Positions 39,807-53,449 of a stretch of 64,000 nucleotides of DNA are shown one piece after another; position 1 is the first letter of the stretch, and every line of letters starts with the position of its first letter. The notes under the pieces are model-generated. The model was given only the letters and a program-made list of their open reading frames with translations. It was not told where the DNA came from and ran no database searches. This DNA is from Opisthocomus hoazin (taxonomy: Eukaryota; Chordata; Aves; Opisthocomiformes; Opisthocomidae), in the NCBI RefSeq assembly GCF_030867145.1, contig NC_134427.1, forward strand, positions 16,887,001-16,951,000, read 5' to 3'. A program made the translations under genes and the position numbers.

Positions 39807-41952
39807 GTGAAGCCAATGGACAAGGGAGAGGAAAATGCTGCCAGTGAGGAAAAAGCTCACTTTCTCATGGAAAATAGGAGAAGCGGTACAGAGGAATACC
39901 TTCCAGAGCTGGAGAAAAAAGAGAAAGGTAGTGTGTCTGCTCTATTTCCATGTGTCAGGGTTTCCCCAGGATGATTTCTCAGCATCTCAGCATCTATTTT
40001 AGAAATAGATTAAATCTGTTATCTATTTTAGAAACCAAGTGTGTCACCAGAAATATCCAGTGGACCACAGGCAACAACTTCACAGTGGAGAGAGGACGGC
40101 AGCAGATCGAAGAAGCCGTTTCTGTGAGTGCCAGTTCCATCCACTCCGGAAGGTCACAGTCATGCCCTCCCGCTGTCAGGGAGTGTGAGAAATTAGAGAG
40201 CACCTCAGTTCCTTTTTAGCAACTCCCTCACGCCACCTCTGTGAGACAGAGGGAATCTTAGTGCCATGTGTTTGTTCAGCAGACATGGGAGGTTCACGAA
40301 AGCTGGCTTCACTGGTCGGAATTCCTCCAGGAAGAAGAACTGAAGTACAGCAAGAGGTACCATTACAGAGTCTGCTGGAGCATGCCAACACGCAGAAAAC
40401 CCATCCCACGAGCAACAGCAAGCGTCTACTTCGTTATCGAGGTCTCCAAAATCAAACCTGCTGTAAGTACTCAGAAATGGCACGCACTAATCCTTCAAGG
40501 GACAAGAGTAGGGGGGAGTTTCCTGAGGCAGGGATACGCCGGGGCAGCGGAGAGACCGGCCGGGAGTGGGCAGCTCTCACAAGAGACGCGAATGAGGCCC
40601 GGGCATCGCCAGAGTGACAGCGGGAGATTTAAACGCGATGCAACAGGAATTAGCAGTCCGTCACCGAGGGGAGCGGAGCATAGAGCGGGGAGGCTGGTTT
40701 CGCTCCCAGATCATCGAGACCAGCAGAAACTCAGCAAACAGAGATTCCAGCGGGATCCCACATCTGCTTCCCTGCTCGTACCGTCTTCCCCCTGCAAGCA
40801 ACAGCAATCGCTCCAGGCAGCTGTACGCAGGGCTGAGCGGGGGCTCAGCACAGGGGAACTGCCCTGCTGCTCCTCGCGTGGTCCCAGAACCCCTTGCCAG
40901 ATCAGCCTCAGGTTTGTCGCTCGTAAAATAACATGTCACAGCTCAAGAGAGCAAAAGAAATAAATTGCACCGAGTAGATGTTTTACCCCCAGAATCAGTG
41001 CTTAGTCGCAGTGAACCCCGGCCTCCTCGCTGGCGGGGTGGGGTGAGAAGCAGGGCGGGCCACGGCCCTGTGCGAGCTCTGCTCGGCGACAGACAAACCC
41101 CCGTGTTCCCAGCGCTGATCCTGGCACAGACCCCAAGCACAGATCCACACCAGCTACTGTGGAGAAAAGTAACTCAACCCCAGCAAACCCAGCACAACAG
41201 CTCACAGCCACTGGTCAGAAATCTTGTATCCTAGCACAAGTGTAAAATTGCAACATCTAAGTCTTTGCCCTCACAAGAGGATATTCACAGATGCTTTAAA
41301 CCAAAACTACTCTAATCCACATCAGAAATGTACAAATACATGTTATTTTTTGAAGTAGACAGTAACTCTCATCTAATTAAAACATCTGCTTTTCGAGGTC
41401 CTGTACGTGACCTCCGCCGTGTGCCTCCTCTCTTGCAGACCTTGCCCGTGGAGGTATTCTTCACTCTGGAGTCCAGCGAGCTGATTCACAGGTAAATGTT
41501 ATGACTCTTCCATCACTGACACAACTCAGGAGGTTCCAGCAAGCTTTTCCATGCCAAAAATAAACAAGGAGCTTGATGTAAACAGGTTTGCAAAAATGGC
41601 AGAGAGGTGGAGGACTGTCAAAACCTTGCTACGCAAAACCAATCAACTCTGCTTTTCCTCAGCTTCACTCCACCACAGGCACGGACAGCCCCGCCGTCAG
41701 CACCTGCCTTCTCCGGAGGGAAGCTGTCCTAGGCTTACACAGGTCTCAGCGGTGGGGTTTTTTCAGCAGATGGGCTTGCCCTGAGAATAAAGGCCCACTC
41801 TCAGCTGGAAAAACTTGGACTCAGTTTTATTCTTACCATTTACCCTCTTTTTTCTTCTATCCTCCAGGCCAGAACAGTGTCAGTTTAGAGAAAAGTGGCT
41901 TAAGGACATAATTGAAAATAAAATAATCCTCATGGAAAGGCTGACTTTCTAA
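39807..41952 (+). CDS. AKAP14: AKAP14, A-kinase anchoring protein 14 (3' five exons)
   Basis: AKAP14 (AKAP28) anchors PKA in ciliary axonemes. Exons found: 39807-39927, 40032-40123, 40280-40462 (or 40283, NAGNAG acceptor), 41439-41491 and 41868-41952. All have GT-AG borders and matching phases. Family-like segments are RNIQWTTGNNFTVERGRQQI (human NIKW..GEFTVEKG..QI), then YHYRVCWSMPTRRKPIPRAT, SVYFVIEVSKIKP, TLPVEVFFTLESSELIHR and CQFREKWLKDIIENK, ending at TAA. The first listed exon (KPMDKGEENAASEEK...) is acidic and less conserved, but splices in frame. The upstream exons with the start codon and RII-binding helix were not found. NKAP is the next gene, convergent, as in human. Confidence 0.88.
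40668..40925 (+). repeat. Unidentified interspersed repeat, copy 2
   Basis: Direct-orientation partner of 39190-39755, in AKAP14 between the third and fourth found exons. It begins in ggctggtttcgctcccagat and continues through agcaatcgctccaggcagct to gtggtcccagaacccc. It lacks the middle segment present in copy 1. The two copies are clearly homologous but diverged. Confidence 0.65.
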
Positions 41953-42008
41953 GGAACAGCTCCACTGCACCATCACCAAGGCTCTGTTGGAGTTTTGTAG
42001 AGAACCAA

Positions 42009-42014
42009 ATTAAA
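42009..42014 (+). terminator. AKAP14 poly(A) signal (ATTAAA)
   Basis: ATTAAA 57 nt past the AKAP14 stop codon, the first poly(A) hexamer after it. It faces the 3' end of convergent NKAP. Confidence 0.65.
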
Positions 42015-42265
42015 CACAATGAAGAAAGAATGTTTTCTCCTTACTAGCATTTCTACTTTGCGGTCACATGAAAAGCTTCAAATCTGTGCAAAATCAACTA
42101 CGGCCTGACCTGGCAGCTGGCTTTACGTGACGGTCCCTCGCAGGTATGGGTGGGTATGGCAGGGCGGAACCGGTTCCAGAGTGTAAATGAGAAGAGGCAG
42201 CCAGGCTGGACTTGCTGTTTGTGAATGCCAGGTCTGCAGAACTCCATGGCAAACATTATAGGACT

Positions 42266-42271
42266 TTTATT
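42266..42271 (-). terminator. Candidate distal NKAP poly(A) signal
   Basis: AATAAA on the minus strand, about 1.1 kb past the NKAP stop. It leaves a gap of about 230 bp to the AKAP14 3' end. A second AATAAA overlaps the NKAP stop codon itself (43363-43368). Confidence 0.45.
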
Positions 42272-43363
42272 TTCTTTATACAAACATACAAGATACCTCT
42301 GCTGCCAAAACTACAACACAGAGATTCAGGGGGACAAAAAACCCTCTAGAATACACTTTGGTTTCAAAAGGATTTGAGAAAACAAAGGCTAAGGGGGTAC
42401 GTTTGGAAATACGCAATTGAATCAAAGATAACCACCACGGAGGCACTACCTGGAGTAGGCCTCCGAGTACAGAGTTTAAAAGACAGCTGTGTAATAGTGC
42501 TAAAACAGACCAAATGAAAATACCACAGGAGTTAAAATAAGGTTGTAATCTCAAACACTAGATAGACAAAAAAAAAACAGACATGAAAATTTTAAACAAA
42601 TGGGAAGACAGATCCTTGTTACCACCCGTGTACATGCGGGGGTTCCACTGACGGCACCCCACCGCTCCAACACCTAGGTGTAACATAGGAGAAAAAGCAG
42701 CAAGCAGCTCAGCTCTTCACCACGGGCTTCGGCGCGCTGCAGATCAGACCCTTCTGTTGCTGTTACTGCACACCCTGACTGCGATCTGCTTGCTTCAAAG
42801 CAACTGAAGCCCCACTGCATTAAAGCACAAACTCCTTTCTGTTTACCAGTCTGGTTTGAACCACAAACCAAACTCAGCTGTTCTGAGCAAAAATAAAGCT
42901 AAGACTTATGAAAAAATACCAAAGTGGACAGTCTTAGACCTTCAACAGGAACTTCGGAGTTCCTTCATTTTCGCTGCTGTTACCAGTAGCTTGCTTCCGA
43001 TGTCTACTCTCATTAACCAAAATAAACGGAAAATCAGACTTACCAGCATCAGGTAGCAAAGCCTTCCCGCTTGTCCGGTTCAAAGCAAGCACAGAGCACT
43101 GCCACCTGCAAGCTCCCCTGCCCGCTCCTGCCTCCCCTGCCTTCTAGCCTTTCACTTTACAGGGATTCCTTGTAGATGGTGAACAAATCACCCAAGAAAA
43201 TCTGACAAAAGGAACTCTGTTTCCTTGACACAAGTAATCCACTCCCGAGGCTTGGCCCTGCCGGGTGAAGGCACTGCAGCACTTGCAGCTTTTTTCAAAT
43301 CACGACTGAAACAGGCAAGCTGCTGCTTGGTAGAACCTACGGCACACAGTTCAAATAAAGAAT

Positions 43364-47796
<4,433 letters not shown>

Positions 47797-47994
47797 GGCG
47801 ACCGCTGCGGAACTGCCGCGCCCGGGCGGCGCGCGGCTTCCGAGGCGGAAGCGGGGAGGGGCGGGGGGGGGGCGTGCACCGCCCCACCGGCCCGGGTGGC
47901 AACACGGCGCCGCGGCGGCTGCGTTCCTAGCGGCGGCTCCGGCTCCCTTTGTGCTGCCGGCAGCGGGCCGGCCCCGCGGCGGCCCCGCCGCAGC
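47797..47994. promoter_or_regulatory. NKAP CpG-island promoter, possibly bidirectional
   Basis: A 198-bp interval between the NKAP start codon (minus) and a plus-strand ATG with strong Kozak context at 47995, inside a CpG island spanning about 47.15-48.25 kb. GC-rich, with no TATA box. Confidence 0.6.
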
Positions 47995-49715
47995 ATGGAC
48001 CCGCGGGCGGCGGCGGTGACAGGTAAGGCGGCGGCGGCGGGCGGCGGTGGGGCCGCGGGCGGGAGCTGTCCTGGCCGGCCCGGGAGCAGCACGGCCCGGC
48101 GGACAGCTCACCGCCGGGCCCGGGGCTCCCCGGTCCCCGCTCCGGCGCCGAGCCCTCGGCGGCAGCTCCCAGCCCGGCCTCGCCCGGTCCCGGGCGCGGT
48201 GGCAGCGCGTAAGGAGCAGCCGAAACAGCAGCGGTTTGGGGAGAAAAATGGCACGAATCAAGAGAAGGCGCCCGCCGTCCTCCTCCCGCCAGCGTCCCTC
48301 CCCTGCGGGGTGCCAGGCCTGGGCACCGCACTGGCCGTTTGGTACAACAAACCCGAATTTCTGCTCTGCCTTGGGAAGAGCAGGGTGACACCGCTGGGCT
48401 CCGGCGAGCTTGGCACAACCGGGGCGTTTCAGGTGGCTGCGCCGGCCCAGAAAGCCGAGGCTGCTCTGTGCTGTCTAGAAAAGATGTCTGTCAGCCTCTT
48501 GTTCCCCAAAGAAACGCTGTTTCGGTTCCCAAACCCACCATAAAAACAGCGTAAAAGAAGAATCTGGAAGTGTGTTTAAATCGCGTGTTACGGTGGGTGC
48601 GCGTAGCCCCGCGCAGAGCAGGGACGGGAAAGGCGCTGCCAGAGGCCTGCACACGCGTACGGCGTTACCGCACCCTGCGTCTGGCCGGGGCCGGCCTGCG
48701 CTTACCCTGCTCCGGGGGTCTGGGAGCAGTCTGGATGTCGGGGGCTGCTGCTTGCCTGGTTAAACTGGATAAGGCTGTCTTCTGGAGGGCTGTTGTTTGG
48801 GTCGGCAGTCGGGCCATTGGAATGCGACAGCTGGAGCTCTGCGGCGGCTGTGTTTTTGCCAGCTGAATCCGTACCGCCTGAGTTAAGGCTCGGTGACTTT
48901 GTCTCGCTGAGCTTCCAGTCTCAGGAGGACCCTGAAACCTGGAGTGATGCTGCGAGCCCGCAGCCCGTATCCCTGCTCTGCTCGGGGGCTGCCCCAGCGC
49001 GTTCACCCCGGCGGGATGTGGTCAGGTGTCCCCGGGAAGGTGTCCAGGCCACGCTGTGCTCCCAGCGCTGGTTACGCGAGGTCACGGCACCAGCCCGTAA
49101 GAGAGATGGCAGCTGCTGGGCCAGACGTGTAACGTAGGGACCCGTCCACGTGGCAAGCGAATGTTCCCTGGGGGCCTTCACGAGGGCACGAGGCCCTCCC
49201 TGGCTTCTCCCCCGGGACCCCCGCAGCCAGGGCTCAGGGCTAGCTCCAGGCAGGGGTGCGAGCCCTTGAAGCGTGGCTGCGGCAGCGTGCTGCGCGCGGG
49301 AGCCTGGGGTTACTGCGTGCGGATGTGGGGCGGCGGGCAGGCGGGGGCTTCGCAGGCACCGAGCCCCGCGGCGCCCAGCGCAGCCGGCTGGGCTGGGGAA
49401 GCTCTCACAACAGGGCCGCCCACGTCCGCACCCGGGGGTCTGTGTGGCAAAGCGGTGACTGGAACAGCTGCCTCTCAGGAGCGCTCCGCACCCCTGCAGC
49501 TTGATGCTGCAAGGTGACATGGAGTGTTTTTGTACACAGGTTACACAGTGCACCCATACGCAGAACGTAACAGCATCTCCAGCAATTACTCATGTCAACA
49601 AAAAGCACCGCCGCACTTCAAATTCAGTTCTACGAGGCTTTACATACTGGGATTGGCAGGAAAAATACTCCCTGGAAATTCCTCGAAGCACAAGTGGTGG
49701 AAATTAGTGTTTTAG
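47995..49715 (+). CDS. Hypothetical two-exon small protein, head-to-head with NKAP
   Basis: I do not recognise this protein. Exon 1 (47995-48022) is cagcATGG with good Kozak context, encodes MDPRAAAVT plus one base, and ends ACAG|GTAAGG, a strong donor. Exon 2 could start at 49540 after tttttgtacacag and stay open for 176 nt to TAG at 49715. The joined frame would give 67 residues, with segments YTVHPYAERNSISSNYSC, PPHFKFSSTRLYILGLAGK and HKWWKLVF. There is no obvious signal peptide or membrane segment. An open frame of this length arises by chance about one time in twenty, so support is mainly the divergent CpG promoter, matched phase and good splice sites. Alternatives: a lncRNA, or a distal 5' exon of ZBTB33. 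Confidence 0.3.
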
Positions 49716-51555
49716 AGTCCTTCAGAAGCAGTGGTGTTTTATTCAAAGTTCCACAGTGAAATAACATTTCTGTCCCCAAAAGTAGTCTTAGCTAGGATAA
49801 CTGTTGAATTTCGATTTTACTGAAGGGCCTAAGGGGAAATTCGCTGTCCTGTTTATCAAATTCTAATTTATTTTAACGTAAAATACTTTTTTCATCACAG
49901 AGAACACTTCTTTGTCTCTCAGATTTGTCAAGAATTTTCCGTTCCCACGAACCGTATTTTTAAAAAAGAAGAGCGCTCGTCCAGCCACTTAACTGCAAAC
50001 TTGTTACTGAATTGCGTATTTTTTTGTCTTCTCATAAAAGCCTACACATCACTTCTTTAAATTTGTACTTCATATTTTCAGAGCCTCAATCCCAGAGTCT
50101 TTTTGGATCACTTCTACGCATCAAAATAAAAGTTGCTATCATGTCTCTTATCTATTTTTTCAGTTTCAAAGAAGAGCAAGTTTAGTTCTATCTTCTAGAT
50201 GTTTCTTGTCAGTATCTTAGATAAAACGCTTCTTTTAATTTGCCACTACAGAAGTTTTTATGTGAGTCAAATCACCAAACACTTTCTCGGCTTATCAAAA
50301 AATAAAAGAGGGAAAAAACCCACCCAAAACTAAGAGGTGCATGCTAAACAAAAAAAATATTCACATTGAAATTCTGCATTCAGGTGCAGGAGGACTGAGT
50401 GGCAGCTTCAGTAAATTTTTTTAAGCTGGCCAGAGTATTAGCTCTGCCCTGACCATGCCAAGGGGACAGTGGGGTTCAGATTTTGTATCTGATATAAGAA
50501 GTTGCCATGGAAAGAAGCTTCTGTAAACAGGTAAAAGTCAAGGAGATGATGCAAGTCTCACAGCTAGACCAGCCAGCATCTTTGAAATTAGCCAGTGTTT
50601 CTGTGTCCAAGGGTAAGCAGTTCAAACCTGATTTTTGAGAACTGATGATGCTTCAGGAGCAGGGCTCCTTCCAAATCAGTGCTCTTCTTTATCTGTAAAG
50701 TGTCCTCTTAGTTATTTAGAAATGAGATAGGCAAGGAGGGGAAGAAAATACCTTAAAGCCTTAGGATGAAAGCTAAGAAATGGTTTAATTTGGACCATCA
50801 GGCATTTTTGGAGGAGAAAAAAAGAACACTGGATTATATGTTATGTAGTAAAGCAATAGTGGTATTATTTTCATTGAATATAACCTCCTGTGTAAAAGTG
50901 ACTGAGAACCTGCATCAGAGGAGAAAACTTAATTGAAGGGTTATATGAGGAAGAAAAGCCTACCTTTCCCCCGATTATTCTATTATTTGTTCTTCTTCAC
51001 TCAGCTCTCTGGAAAAACCTATAAATAAACAGAAACCGGCTTTGTAACATTTCAGATCGAAAGGCTTGCTGCTGCTACGAGCTGTACAAATACAGGGAGC
51101 ACGGCAGGTGATTTTCTTGCTAGCAGGGCTCATAAAGCTAGGCAGGAGCATTTTGTTGCTGATCTATGCAGTGAGGGACTGCAGTTGTTTGTGCTGGTGA
51201 CTGTGGCCTGTTAATGTTTTTGGCTGAACTTGACACAAGGACATTTGTTCTTGGCAAAGTTATTGAATCTTCAGAAAAATCAAGGACCCCTGTGGTTCAA
51301 GTCTACAAAATCCATAGGGGGAAAAAACCAAAAATGAACAGATCAGTAGCTGAAGATAAAAAATTCCTTTGACGATTTTGGTGTTGTTTGAGGATTCGTG
51401 GACTGTGAGAGTTTCCAAGAGACCGCGTTGTGGCTGTGCCGCTTCGGCGACCACACGTCGTAACGCGCCGCGAGCCGCGTGTCGGCAGAGGACTGATGCC
51501 TGAGCCCAGCACGTGCCGCTGTGGTGCAAGGAATACAAAACTCACGACCCTGCAG
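49716..51555. other. AT-rich spacer upstream of ZBTB33
   Basis: About 1.8 kb of AT-rich DNA between the hypothetical small ORF and the ZBTB33 CpG island. No exon, RNA gene or named repeat recognised. Confidence 0.6.
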
Positions 51556-52720
51556 CGGCTTTAGTTACGGGAGATTTCCTCGTGGCTGGGCGGATGTGCC
51601 AGCTGCGTCAGCCGTTGGCAGAGCAACGCCGGCCTGGTCTCTGCCCCCCGGGAGCCGCCGCGGGAAACAACCTGCTGCCATCAGGCCTCCGCAGCCGTAC
51701 CCCACACGGTCACGCTCCGGGCAGGTGGGGGGGGGCTGCCCGCGGGCTTCGCCTGGGGCGAGGAGAGGCGGCAGCCGGGCAGGGATCCGTCAAGGCGCGA
51801 AGCGAGGCCTGGGCGCTCGGCGGCCCAAGGCCGCCGGTGGAGGAGGGCCGGGGAGCGGCGAGGTGCCGAGGCCTTGAGGCCTGCAACCGGCCTCCAGTGC
51901 GCCTCAGGGCGCCGACACCAAGGGGCGGGGGACGGGGAGGCTCCTGGGAGCTGCCACCACCTCGGCCCGCCACACGGCCACGGCGGCACCGGGGTCCCGG
52001 CGGCACCAGAGGCGGGGCACCGCAACGGCGGGGCGGCCCCAGCAGGCCCCGGCGCCAGGCAGCCGCGGGCAGCCCCGCCCCGCCCCGCCCCGCCCGCCGG
52101 CCCGGAGCGCGGCCGGAGGTTTCCGAGGCCGAAGGTTCCCGAGGCCGCTCGGGTCAGGGAGCCGAAGGTTCCCGAGGCCGCTCGGGTCAGGGAGCCGAAG
52201 GGTGACGAGCGCGCTCGGGCGGAGCGCGGCGGCCCGCAGGGGAGGGCAGCGTCGTGCAGCGCCCCCTGGCGGCCGCGCAGCGGGGGCGGCGCCCGAGGCC
52301 GAGGAGCGGCGGGGAAGGGGAAAGGGAAGGGGAAGGGCGGCGGCGGCCGGGGCGCAGGTACCGCGGGCCTCCGCTCTCCTCCTCGTCCTCCCCGCCGCCG
52401 CGGGCTGCCTCCCCCCTCCCGCCGCCCGTGGCGGCCGGCTCCGCTGCCCTCGCCTCGAGCGGGAAGCGGCGGCGGCGGGCACGGCCTGGCCGCCCGTCAG
52501 CCCCGGCTGCCGCCGGGCCGCTCCCCGGGCCCGCCGCCTGTCAGCGCCGCCGCCGCCGCCCGCCTCCCGCCCCGGCGCCGTCCCCGGCTGGAAAGGCTCG
52601 TTTTCATGGTAAACCCGAGCGGGGGTGCGGGGGGAGGCGAGCGGGGGGTGCCCGGGCCGCAGGCCGCCGGGCGGGGCGGGGGGCTCGGCCTCCTCGGCGC
52701 CTCCCGCCCCGGCAGACGAG
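51556..52720 (+). promoter_or_regulatory. ZBTB33 CpG-island promoter and probable 5' non-coding exon
   Basis: A long CpG island ending about 730 bp upstream of the ZBTB33 coding exon. Human ZBTB33 has a non-coding first exon, and candidate donors here are GCGCAG|GTACCG (near 52,356) and TTTCATG|GTAAAC (near 52,610). Neither can be chosen from sequence alone. The island contains a 33-bp tandem repeat. Confidence 0.65.
52131..52200. repeat. 33-bp tandem repeat in ZBTB33 promoter
   Basis: Two exact copies of a 33-bp unit (starting gaaggttcccgaggccgctc) at 52131-52163 and 52164-52196, plus the start of a third. A diverged partial unit lies just before. CpG-rich. Confidence 0.9.
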
Positions 52721-53449
52721 GGGGAATAAAGTTGGGGCCGTGGGGCTGGCAGCCCGCGGGGCGAGGGTTCCCCTCTTGTTGTTGTGGAGCTGGTTGGGGG
52801 TATCGCGTCGGAAGGGCCGGTGGGGGTATTAGTTCGGCTTTATAGATTTTTTTTTTGTTTTTGTGGCCGTGCTGCCTCGGTGTCTGGGTGTCAGACACAA
52901 AGCAACCTGGCAGACAGATGACGAGGGGTAAAAGAAAGAAGTTTTCTTTCTGTGGGTGAGGAAGGGAGTTATCAAGAGCGTTTTGTTAGCCTCAGTTGGC
53001 TGGCGGTAGGTGGATGCACAGATTTTGCTGTCTGGCCCCTAAATACCCTGGGTGTTACCGGGCTTTCTCATATCAATTTACGGAATGTTTTCACAATTAA
53101 ATCTCTAATAATATTTAAAGCCTTTTGAGGGACCGGAATCTTGCATCTTCTTGGTTTTCCCATCTACTTGATTTGCTGTTGAGTCAGATAAGCAGTTGTT
53201 TCTCTGTTCCTCACCTTGTAAGGCTGGAGGAGATATTCACAGTGGCACATACCTTGTGCAGAAGGTGAAGGGACAGAAGAGATGAGAAACAAATTTGCAG
53301 AGTGCTGTAGCATATAAGCTTGGGGATAGTATCTCAGAATTGTTTTTTCAAAAGAAGGGATAAACGGTAAATGGGAACGCTGTCATGCAGTTAAAAGCGT
53401 AAACCTTTGTCTTTACTCATCTGATGCCTTTTACTTTCTGTTTGTAGGA

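Noticed and set aside
39190-40925. The repeat pair as the two LTRs of one element
   Set aside because: The interior holds AKAP14 exons rather than retroviral sequence, and the copies differ in structure.
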